27,201 bases of DNA from Silene noctiflora (Eukaryota; Streptophyta; Magnoliopsida; Caryophyllales; Caryophyllaceae), in NCBI GenBank assembly GCA_009801015.1, contig VHZZ01001142.1, forward strand, positions 87,743 to 114,943. Direction: 5' to 3'. The notes below the pieces were generated by a model that did no database searches, was not told where the DNA came from, and saw nothing but the letters and a program-made list of their open reading frames with translations. Positions 17,825 through 26,328 of the stretch are shown here, piece after piece. The position numbers and the translations under genes were made by a program. Every line of letters begins with the position of its first letter. Within the stretch, counting starts at the first letter, position 1.

Positions 17825-18027
17825 CCAAACTTGGCTGGTGTGAGTGGTAAGGGCTCTCATCTCTTAAACAAGTGGTCAGGGGTTCGATTCCTGGCTCTTG
17901 CGAATGAAAAGGTCAAACTTAGAAGGGATCAACCATTAAATTGCCTTCAGTACCCCGAAGGAGATTGTCCCAGCTGTCGGTAGGGGATACTCCTGGTCAA
18001 CCCCAAAAAAAAAAAAAAAAAAAAAAC
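17825..18027 (+). mobile_element. tRNA-derived SINE with A-tail and target duplications
   Basis: The head carries a polymerase III A box (TGGTGTGAGTGG, about 17835-17846) and a perfect B box GGTTCGATTCC (17881-17891). The body runs about 110 bp to CAACCCC and ends in a run of about 22 A. Identical 15-bp duplications AAATTATTTTTAGTA flank it at 17810-17824 and 18028-18042. It moves by borrowing LINE machinery and has no coding capacity. The intact duplication and tail suggest a fairly recent insertion. Not a tRNA gene: the tRNA part does not close into an acceptor stem and no CCA-side half follows. Confidence 0.9.
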
Positions 18028-18042
18028 AAATTATTTTTAGTA

Positions 18043-18432
18043 GAGTTCGAAAATGTTGGAACATGTTGTTATTTTGTAAACTACTAGTGAAACTAGTAAC
18101 GAAAAGAAACAACAATATCAATCATGATCGTTATGAAAATAAAAGTACATAGTATTTTAATTTTTTGTGTCTTTGTCTAAAAACTTTCTAACTCATCTAA
18201 AAAGATCATGCATTTTCGTCACAAATTAGCACTTTGTTCGTCCCATAAGTCTATAATAAGGGGACGTACATGATTAGCTTATTAGGCTAATAAAGTCGTC
18301 GCAAAGTCTTTCAAGTATGACCAAAATCATCTATGTATTTCTGTCACAAAACCTCTTGAATAACAAATATTTTGATGGTGTCTTTTTTTTGTGTAATGTT
18401 GTATCAAAAAGCTATAATTATTCATCATGTTC
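18043..18432. other. Spacer between SINE and TRIM
   Basis: AT-rich, no recognised gene or repeat. Confidence 0.5.
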
Positions 18433-18437
18433 AAAGG

Positions 18438-18596
18438 TGTTGATCAGTAGCAACCTAAGGTTCACATTGGAGAAGAAGAGGAGTCTTGCCTAGTTTATAA
18501 GAGACCCGTCACTCGATTAGTATGAGGGCTTTTTGAAAGGAGTCTAAGAGTAAATATGTGAGGCCTCGGTCTAAAGCGGACAATATCATACTAACA
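18438..18596 (+). repeat. Left LTR of the TRIM
   Basis: Starts TGTTGATCAG and ends ATACTAACA. It contains CCTAGTTTATAAGAGACCC, where TTTATAAG may be the TATA box of the element. Confidence 0.8.
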
Positions 18597-18629
18597 TGAT
18601 AAGGTGGTGGTGGCGACAGTCCAATCAAG

Positions 18630-18642
18630 TGGTATAAGAGCC
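18630..18642 (+). promoter_or_regulatory. Primer-binding site of the TRIM
   Basis: TGGTATAAGAGCC differs by one base from the complement of the initiator tRNA-Met 3' end. Confidence 0.65.
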
Positions 18643-18849
18643 GATGGTTTGGTAGAGTCTAGTGTGTGGTGGAGCCGAAAGTAGTGGACTACCTTTACCA
18701 ATGTGGTTGAGCGTCCTTGGTGTGACCTAGCGATTGGAGAGCCGTGGGTGCCTCATGTCGAAAGTCTTTTTTGGTAATCAGGTGATCAGGCGAGTCACCT
18801 TGGTGATCCAACGAAGATAATGATGTGGTCCTTGGTTTGAGGAGAGAAT

Positions 18850-19014
18850 TGTTGAAATAGTTACCCAAGTCCCATATTGGAAAAAAAAAAGGAGTACGTC
18901 ATGCCTAGTTTATATATAAGAGACCCGCATCTCCTTTAATATGAAACTTTTTGAGGAGTTAAAAAGAAAATTCGTGAGAATACGGTCCAAAACAGATAAT
19001 ATCATACTAATGTA
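18850..19014 (+). repeat. Right LTR of the TRIM
   Basis: Starts TGTTGAAATAG and contains CCTAGTTTATATATAAGAGACCC in broken alignment with the left LTR. It ends ACTAATGTA where the left copy ends ACTAACA, so the terminus has mutated. Divergence from the left LTR indicates an old insertion. Confidence 0.8.
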
Positions 19015-19057
19015 AAAGGCATGCAAGTGGTGACTGGTGAGTAAACATTAGTCTAGG

Positions 19058-19970
19058 TAGGCCTGGTCATTAGTGCGGGTCGTCCGGGTCCGGTGCGGGT
19101 CAAGGGCGGGCCGGGTTAATTGGCTAGTGAACCGGACACGGCCCGGTGCATAGTGGCGGGTCGTCACGGGTCGGGCCGGGCCATGTGATGGCCAACCCGG
19201 AACCGACCCGGAAGGGTAAACAGACGGGTTGAATGGCGGGTCTGGGCAGGTCTGGCGTGCCGGGTCTGACGGGTCGGGTCCATGTTGGCAGCCCATGTTT
19301 AAAAAAAATCAAAATAAGAAATTGTTTACGTAATCGAAAAGATTTATTTTATTCCGTATTTCGTAATTATAACGTACATTCGATAAATTTGTAATTAAAT
19401 TACATAATTATTTGACATACATAATGACGACGGAAATAGATATTTAAATTTGAAATGGCTCGATTTAAATATCACGGTATACATCACGAGTAATGCCATG
19501 GGCCATCTTTAAATAACGATACATGTCAGACCGTCTTTAAATGACGATACATAACGTCGTAGCCTCCATCGATGCTCCATTTGTAGTCTCTAATAATGTT
19601 ATTAGTTTCACAAACCTTGCAAATACACTTGAATTTATTATCTGTATTTGAAACCGACATTTTGTGGAAGTACCTCCATATGAATGTTTCTCGGTTTGCC
19701 ATTTTTTTTAATAATGAGTCCGGGTCTGGCGGGTCAGACCCACGGGTCACGGGCGGGTCAGACCCACGGGTCTAGGGGCGGGTTGGGCGGGTTACTGAGA
19801 CGGGTCACCTAACGGGCCGGGTTCAAAAATTTTGAACCGGACCCGGTCATGTGGTATAAACGGGTCGGGCCGGTTCCATGTCCGGGTCTGACGGGTCCGG
19901 GTGCAAGGCGGGTCCACTGACGGGTCGGGTCCGGGTTAGCCGGGTCGACCCGCACCTTTGACCAGACCTA
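19058..19970 (-). mobile_element. Deleted hAT-superfamily DNA transposon
   Basis: Ends TAGGCCTGGTCA and TGACCAGACCTA form a terminal inverted repeat extending about 25 bases inward (through GTGCGGGTCG) with a few mismatches. The 8-bp duplication AGTCTAGG flanks it at 19050-19057 and 19971-19978, the hAT hallmark. Both arms (about 19070-19285 and 19720-19960) are packed with CGGGTC units, while the core is AT-rich. The core retains, on the minus strand, a BED zinc-finger remnant, the N-terminal DNA-binding domain of hAT transposases. The catalytic RNase-H-like part and the C-terminal dimerisation domain are gone, so the element cannot move itself. Confidence 0.88.
19526..19702 (-). pseudogene. 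BED zinc-finger remnant of a hAT transposase
   Basis: The frame reads MANRETFIWRYFHKM, then FKCICKVCETNN, then YDVMYRHLKTV before a stop. An aromatic start (W..F), a CxxC pair and a downstream His helix in this order are the BED-finger signature that opens hAT transposases. The frame stops at 19526. Beyond it, out of frame, a near copy of the His helix (MYRYLK, then MAHG) follows, which points to a local duplication in the finger. No further transposase sequence is found, so it is a non-functional fragment. Confidence 0.6.
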
Positions 19971-19978
19971 AGTCTAGG

Positions 19979-21179
19979 GGAGAGGCAGACAGTACATTTG
20001 CGGAATCAAGGGCATTTACCACACCCACTCGGTAGTACTCCGTAAAAGAATTGTACCAAGTAATTTTTTTTCCCTTTTTTGCCAACTGTAAAGTAGCTAT
20101 TACAACATTCTAGTCTGTTTGGCCATTAAGTGTGCCCTTTTATTTACGTTCACGGTAATAAAAACTACGGTCAACGGAGTAATTGATAAACAATGAAGAA
20201 GTCAGGAGAGCTGACGGATATCCGACCCTAATGACACTATACACATAGTGAAAAACTTCCGGAACTTTACAAATCTGCCAAATAAGCTACAGGCAGTTGG
20301 AAAACAAATGTACTAGTAATAACTTTCACTAACCATTACTTTTCATAAGGGCATCGAGGTCTTTACAATATTTTATTGTAAAACCGATTTCAGCATAGTT
20401 GTTCGAATAATTAGTTGTTCAAATACCGTGAATAATTACTTACAAGTTTTTCTACTCCTCTCTAGGAATGGATGCAGGAAGGAGATCAACATGGTAGTGC
20501 AATTATTCTTATGGGATTACAAGTTTCCCTCCCTCTCCCTTGATCATTGGTTCATTTTGTTTCGTTAATATCTCTACTTACATATATTTGCAAAAATTAT
20601 AAAACTTTGAATTCTTAATACAAGATTACAGGTTATTGTAGTTTAAGTTATATATTAGAATTATTTTGAAGATTCTTTTTATTTTAGTGCTAAAAACAAA
20701 TAATGACAAATGACCGAGATTAGAGAGTAAAAAAAAAACAAAAAAAGCGCAAAATTTTCAGCTAAAATCCCATAAATCATTCTGTTGTCTCAAGTTGAAA
20801 CCTCTCTTATCAGCTTCTATGCCATAAAATAAAAAGATAATAAATCTCTCTAATTCAAATCACTATTATCGACGGTGAACATTCCGGTTGACACCACAAG
20901 AAAATATTTAACAAAAAGAAGGACAAAAAGGTTACATTACAAAACAAAAAGGTTGCATTATAATGTTACAAAATTTGGATTCACAATATTTAACCAAAAA
21001 AAGAGGAACAATTATTCTCAAACCCTCATCATCTATTCCTAGTTCCTACACCTCTTACATCAGAATATTTTAAGAGAAGATGTGGAAGTAAGACGGCCGG
21101 AGTATGTATTTATGGTGCACGAATACTCGTGTAAGACGGTTTTATGATGTCGAAAAATGTAGGACGGTCATTTAAACCT
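19979..21179. other. Spacer downstream of the DVL gene
   Basis: AT-rich, no recognised gene. The part next to 21180 would hold the 3' untranslated region of the minus-strand peptide gene. GTAAGACGGTTTTA at 21131-21144 is a dispersed motif of this genome. Confidence 0.5.
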
Positions 21180-21344
21180 CTAACCTTCAGCATTGTCACG
21201 CCAGCAAAGAAGGATGGCTACGCAGCGGCGAACAATGTAGAACTTGGCTCTTTGCTTCTTCACAACATGACTGCATTTCTTGTTAAACGACTTGCTCTCA
21301 TTTTCCACATTATTTTCCTTTCTACTCTTTGTTCTTTGCTCCAT
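21180..21344 (-). CDS. DVL/RTFL (DEVIL / ROTUNDIFOLIA-like) small peptide
   Basis: A single-exon gene for a 54-residue peptide starting MEQRTKSRKENN. Its C-terminal half carries the conserved RTF domain: a Cys-Ser start (CSHVVKKQRAKFY), the IVRRCVAILLCWRD block and a short tail to the stop. In other plants these peptides sit at the plasma membrane and restrict cell proliferation along organ axes; overexpression shortens leaves, fruits and stalks. The family ranges from about 40 to 140 residues, so 54 is normal. The N-terminal half is charged and variable, as usual, and the hydrophobic VAILLCW stretch may be the membrane-associated part. The ATG chosen is the only in-frame Met before the domain and has a good context (G at -3, G at +4). 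The frame stays open further upstream without another ATG, so the long version is not a protein start. Which DVL number it is cannot be said. Confidence 0.88.
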   Translation of the reverse strand: MEQRTKSRKENNVENESKSFNKKCSHVVKKQRAKFYIVRRCVAILLCWRDNAEG

Positions 21345-21387
21345 TTCTCCACCAATGTATGCAAATATTGAACAATGCACAAAACAT
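21322..21387 (-). other. Upstream ORF overlapping the DVL start
   Basis: An ATG at 21387-21385 in a different frame opens a 21-codon reading frame that ends inside the DVL coding region. Its start context is weak (T at -3, T at +4). It matters only if transcription starts at the predicted TATA box. Confidence 0.4.
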
Positions 21388-21596
21388 GCAATGATACTTA
21401 ATTTGTTATAAAAATGAGCAAGTCTTCTGTAAAACCGTCTAGCAGAAATACTAATATAGGACGATATAATAGATAGTAAAAGGAAAGGGGAATGTTGAAG
21501 GAATATAGATGGGAGATTTGAGAATAAATATAGGACGGAAAAAGAAATGGTATGATTAAGTAAGGGAAGGACTAGAGACAAATGGAGGTTTTTGAC

Positions 21597-21606
21597 TATT
21601 TATATA
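21597..21606 (-). promoter_or_regulatory. TATA box of the DVL gene
   Basis: On the minus strand TATATAAATA lies about 250 bp before the start codon. Transcription would start near 21570 with a leader of about 225 nt. Confidence 0.5.
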
Positions 21607-23815
21607 TGCAAATAATTCTTAGGATCAACCCTACTACTAGTCTATTACATAGAAATACCTATGGAATAATTAAGTAGCTCGTATACCAGCTTCTGCGGCT
21701 CACTTGTGTACAGACAAAATAACAAAATACTAGGGTTTTTAAAAGTTAAAATGCTTCATACTTTTATTACCTACGTGTTAGATTGGTTTTTCTAACATGT
21801 GCCCTATAATTTAGATAAACATTTATAAAGTTATTTCAATAATTATGGTAAATATTAATTTGTATATTAATAACCTGATAATATATTTTTTAAGAATTTT
21901 TCTCTAATTAGCTTCTTATCGTGTATCTTTCGAGTATACATTAAAAAAAACAGTAAACCATATAGTGAAATGAGTATTGTATTTGAAGCACTTTTATAAA
22001 AACTCTATATCATGCATTAATGAACGTCATAAACAAATGGGAAAAAGTATAAACGTTCTGATAAACGGCTTTTGATAATTTAAATGTGAGACGATTTCTC
22101 AATTTTAAGTAAAAAAAATAGTTTTAGAGAAAACTAAATAATGTAACAAATGATATAAAATGGTTTAACAATAAAAAGTTTAATATCAGTTTTGTCACGG
22201 TAGAAATGTAGAATAGACCAATGGTTATGCTCGTTATGAAAGCATGAATTATATGAAAGTGTCATTGTTGGAAATAAGAGGTTTGCATAAAACATATAGA
22301 ACCGCAAGAAAAGTGATACTCCGTAAATTATTGTAAGACCGTTTCATACTTAGAGTTAATGCCGAAAAACATAAACTAATTGCTATTAAGTAACAAAAAA
22401 AAAAAAAGAGTATGTAATGTACCAAATCAAACATGCACGGTTTAAATATTTATTTTTTTTTCAATGGTTGTAACTTAGCAGCTTTAATTAGGGTTTCTTG
22501 CTTTAGATAAAATTATTAATGTTGCATTTAGGTACCGAGTCCAGCACGCGCACATTATCAAATTTTGAAGGACGCTTACTTTAATGACATACGAAGTACT
22601 TCCTGTTATTGAGTACAAAAGATAGAGCAATGTACGTACACCACTACAAGTTTATAACATGAGACTTGTACTCTGTAGGGAAAATCAGATAGCCCGTCAC
22701 CTGATAATATCGAATGTCAGTACCACTTTTTCACATAAATCTGTATTATCGCAATTTAGTTAATTAATTTGAATTTATAAGATGTTAGGACCAAAGAAGA
22801 GCATGTAATGAGTGCATTGAAGGGCTAATATTAAATATTGTAAGTGAATTAATAAATATATCCTGCCAATATTTTCACTGTGAGACATTATTTATATGTA
22901 AAACACCAAAAAAAATTCAAATGACTCATACATTATGCTCAGAAGAGTTGTCCCCCTTACTATTCCCAGCTCTTCCAACTACTATACTAACGTCACATTT
23001 TTAAGTTTCTCACTTAGTTATTATTTCAATTAAACTTTATATTTCAAATACTTTCTAATATAAAGTTTTATAATTTCATTACACTAGGGTTATTAAAAAA
23101 TTTCTTAAATATGATGAAATGAAACACGATAACTTAATAATGGTTAAATACAGTCCAAAAATTTAGTATATTTTCTAAAATGGTAAATTAATGTCTGATT
23201 TAAGTTATTATTTCTTCTTTTAGATCCTTATATGCAGCCCTAACAATTGTATTTATCATCTAATATTACCTGATTTTTCCTTCGTATTTCTATTGGAAGA
23301 CACTTATAAAAATCTTTGCATAAATACAATAATTTTATTAGCTAGATACTTATTTTCTTACCTGCAAATAAATTAATCAAATTAACCGTCTCAAACTTTA
23401 AAACGATACTACGTAATAATTATAGGAATCTTCACCATAGAATTAAAAGTGGTGGATTGGAATAAAGTTGGTCATAATTTCAAAATAATTAGTATCAAGT
23501 TATGAAGGTGCCAAGTGGTTTTGCATTGATTATTCAATATAGTTTTAGCCCGTCGTTTTGATATCCTTAAATTCATGTGGTTTCTCAAAAAATGGTACCA
23601 TCACTTTCAAATCCTTGTTGTTCAAACTAAAGACATTGCAGGACGATGGTCAAACTTAAACGACTGTATATATGTACTGCTTCTATTCATATGCACGGAT
23701 AAGCTTAATTAATTTTCTAACCTCGCATTTAATATTTTTTCAGTATCTACTACCTCTTATGTTTTTTATTGGGGGTACCACCATATATTCCATGGTTACT
23801 TTTACGCAAATTTTG
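21607..23815. other. AT-rich intergenic region upstream of the DVL gene
   Basis: No gene recognised. Isolated short motifs such as GTGAGACGATTTCTC (about 22087), GTAAGACCGTTTCA (about 22334) and AACCGTCTCAAA (about 23386) look like worn ends of the same inverted-repeat family as the element at 23816-23916. Confidence 0.45.
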
Positions 23816-23916
23816 AGTGAGACGATCTCACACCTAAGACAATCTATTTTTATAAGAATTTATGCACTTAGTACTAATAAGTAATTAGTGCTTTTATATA
23901 ATGATATCGTCTCACT
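23816..23916. mobile_element. Small foldback / MITE-like inverted repeat
   Basis: Arms AGTGAGACGATCTC (23816-23829) and GATATCGTCTCACT (23903-23916) pair with one mismatch in 14. The inner part also folds (GCACTTAGTAC with GTAATTAGTGC, and flanking A/T stretches), so the whole 101 bp can form one long imperfect hairpin. No target duplication identified. Confidence 0.5.
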
Positions 23917-24699
23917 TTCACACTTTCACTATGTGAATGCCTTGGGTAATAGCGTTCTACAAGGACATCAAGAACAATACTTGATTTTTTCAAAGTTAAA
24001 TAGTTTATTCAAAAGAATGGTCAATTTGGGAATAAGTTTTTCTACATGGTTGTTTTGGAAAATACTTTATGGTATAATGGTCATTTTGGCAAAATACTCT
24101 ATCATTAGTAACCAATATGATAATAACTAGTAAATACAAAGTTAATTACGTAATATTGTCTATCAACCTGCAACTATAAAGTTTAATAATTTATTTAGAG
24201 AGTAAGAAATAGTTCCCAATGACAGTTTTATCCAAACAAATCAAATAATTTTTGCATGCAAATGTGGCGAAGTTGACATCTTTAATTTTCCAATTGGAAT
24301 TAGTGTGAATGGCCTCTATGATAAAGTGAAGGTCTGATCTCTTTGGTTTTTTCTAGTTGAGGGGAAAACCAAAATACGTAATAAGGTTCTTAGAGGGCTT
24401 AATTCTAAAATAGACCTCAAACATGTATATATATATCCTCAGAAGGGGTATGCTTAGAGAAGATGATATTGCTCTTAAGACGGTTAATCTTTTGACCCTA
24501 GGAAGAACAGAAGGAGAAGAGGGTGTTTTGTAGGGTACAAAGGTTTAGCTCGGAAGAGCGGCCAAATAAGAGAATAATCTTCGGCAAAGAGAAGGTGAGA
24601 GAAGGAGACTCCACCTTTTTCAAGAGGGAAAGAGGTACAATCCTTATCAGAGCAGGCCAGATTGGTGGATGAGAGTAGAGAGGGCCTACATGCATATGA
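23917..24699. other. AT-rich spacer before the LINE remnant
   Basis: No gene recognised. The LINE may begin somewhere in the last few hundred bases, but the first convincing reverse-transcriptase similarity is near 24736. Confidence 0.45.
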
Positions 24700-25621
24700 T
24701 GAAAATATAGGGGGGAAAGAGAGGGTAGAATCTGCTGATTAAGTCTATCTTGAATGTCATCCCCTCTTATACCACGCAATGCATTCGTCTCCCCTCTTCC
24801 ATATTGGGTGATATTGATAAACTCACCGCTCCTTTGATTGTTTGGTCTACAATTCTTCTAGCTAGCTAATAAGCTTCATCTCTCCAATTAGAATTCGGGG
24901 ACTCAACCTTTGGCTCTTTGAGGTCTTGGGATCATAGCTGTCCGACTCCTAATGATACCTAGATTTTCTACTAAATTGTGTTGGAAATTGCTACTTGACA
25001 CAATCGATCTCTGGCCTCACGTGCCATTTGTAACAAGTACATACATAACCCATTTCTCCTCCTCTTTTAGATAGAAATGGTTCTTATATGTGGAAGAATG
25101 TGGGAATTGGTTGGTTTATTGTTAGAAACCACTGCATTTGCTCCATTGGTGATGGCCTCTCCTTATGTCTCTAAAATGATTCTTAGTCTAGTTTTGGACC
25201 CTTAAGGAATACCATCTTTGGGACTTTGAACTCCTTTTTGTACGGTGCTAAGCTCAGCTCTATTATCTTCAATGTGAGATGGTCCATTGACTTTCTAGAT
25301 TTCATCCTTTCGACCCCAATCCTAGATGTTATTCTTATCATACCCCTCCCTTTTAGTAGAACTGACTTCCTTACAAAGCTACTTCTCTTGCCCCTAAAAA
25401 TAAATTCTACTTAATTAGGTTCCGCTTATACCTTATTTTCTGAACACTCTTATCGACATTCCTCGTTCTCGATTGATCTGCTTTGGTTGTGGGATTTGCC
25501 CACACAACCTAGAATAAAGATTTTCACATGTTAGTTTGGTGGGACAAGCTACCGCATGACCTCACCCTCTTTAAGAGACTTATCCTTCATTCTTCTACTT
25601 GCTCCGTTTGCATAAGCCACT
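24700..25621 (+). pseudogene. Decayed LINE (non-LTR retrotransposon) reverse transcriptase, C-terminal part
   Basis: Reading across frameshifts and stops, the plus strand gives in order: LIKSILNVIPSYTTQC (the LIKSVL.xIPxY segment after the RT palm, about 24736), FSTKLCWKLLLD..LWP (the KW.WRLL...LW segment, about 24970), NSFLYGAKLSSIIF (the SFWYGDG...W segment, about 25228), and WDLPTQPRIKIF plus WWDKLPHDLTLFKRLI and CSVC (the zf-RVT zinc-binding segment, about 25490-25610). This order is that of plant L1-type LINE ORF2 proteins. The zf-RVT segment is cut off at 25621 by the LTR retrotransposon. It is inactive, with stops and frameshifts throughout. Confidence 0.7.
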
Positions 25622-25651
25622 TGTAATACTACGGTTTTCTGTATCTGTAGC

Positions 25652-25796
25652 TACTCGATCGANTAGGGCTCACTCGATCGAGTAAGTAAGTGTGGTTTAT
25701 AGTCAGATTCTGTTTGTTAGTTGCTTGATCGAGTAAGGGTGTCACTCGATCGAGTAGGGGTCACACGATCGAGTAAGTGACTTACTCGATCGAGTA
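25652..25796. repeat. Array of TACTCGATCGAGTA palindromes in LTR 2
   Basis: Six copies of the 14-bp motif or one-to-two-base variants: 25652-25665, 25671-25684, 25722-25735, 25743-25756, 25762-25775 and 25783-25796. They occupy the first 175 bp of the LTR, the same place as in LTR 1. Confidence 0.9.
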
Positions 25797-26328
25797 AGTT
25801 CGTTTTATGGTTTTTGTTAGTTGGGCTTTGTTAACAACGCGTGAGATGATATAACAAGTTTTTCCGTCAGTTTCTTTCCATTTCATCTTTTCTAAAAAAT
25901 CCTTCAAAAGAGAGAACGTAAGTTGTGTTGTTTCTACGCCGCGTTGTTAGCAAATCCAAGAGTTGGTGTCGTCGGTTTTCGGAGTTCTTTACACCGTTGT
26001 GATCGTCGTCTTGTGGGTAAGTCTTGAGTCCCATTTTCATATCATTTAGTATACTTCGTTTAAACCCTAATTTGGGGGTTTTGGGAGATAATCGGGGGTT
26101 TTGGTAGTATTATTAGTAATTGTGATTATGTGCTTGTATAGGAGGAGAATTCATAGAGGAGCGATTCTGAACGTGATTGTGCTTCGTGGTGATTGTCTTA
26201 CAGGTAGGGTTTCCCTACTCGGTTACTGATATAGTATGTTTGGCTTAACTGTGATGTTTGCTATATGTATGGATGTGGATGTTTGTTTGTATGCTGTGGT
26301 GTGATGGAGGTGTGGTACTGGTGTGTTG

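Larger units (their letters stand above)
18438..19014 (+). mobile_element. Complete TRIM (miniature LTR retrotransposon)
   Basis: Two short LTRs (18438-18596 and 18850-19014) in direct orientation share TGTTGA, CCTAGTTTAT, AAGAGACCC, CTTTTTGA and AATATCATACTAA blocks. Just inside the left LTR, TGGTATAAGAGCC at 18630-18642 matches the tRNA-iMet primer site TGGTATCAGAGCC with one change, although it lies 33 bp from the LTR instead of a few. GAGGAGAGAA (18839-18848) before the right LTR fits a polypurine tract. A 5-bp duplication AAAGG flanks the element at 18433-18437 and 19015-19019. The interior is about 250 bp without coding capacity. The LTR type (CCCATATTGGAAAA ... GCGGACAATATCATACTAA) is widespread in plant genomes. 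Confidence 0.85.

Noticed and set aside
17834-17895. Possible tRNA gene with perfect B box
   Set aside because: It has no closing acceptor stem and is embedded in a unit with A-tail and 15-bp target duplications, so it is the head of a SINE.
19048-19312. Pro/Arg-rich minus-strand frames in the left arm of the hAT element
   Set aside because: They translate the CGGGTC repeat and appear in more than one frame, as expected of a repeat rather than a protein.
21345-21581. N-terminal extension of the DVL frame
   Set aside because: The frame is open but has no ATG before 21344 and is hydrophobic leader-like sequence encoded in the presumed 5' untranslated region.
24498-24779. 93-codon minus-strand frame next to the LINE
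   Set aside because: The opposite strand reads as decayed reverse transcriptase at its right end; the minus frame has no family motif.
25652-25796. CRISPR-like array of short palindromic repeats
   Set aside because: Plant nuclear DNA, irregular spacing, repeats of 14 bp, located inside an LTR and shared with another LTR copy.
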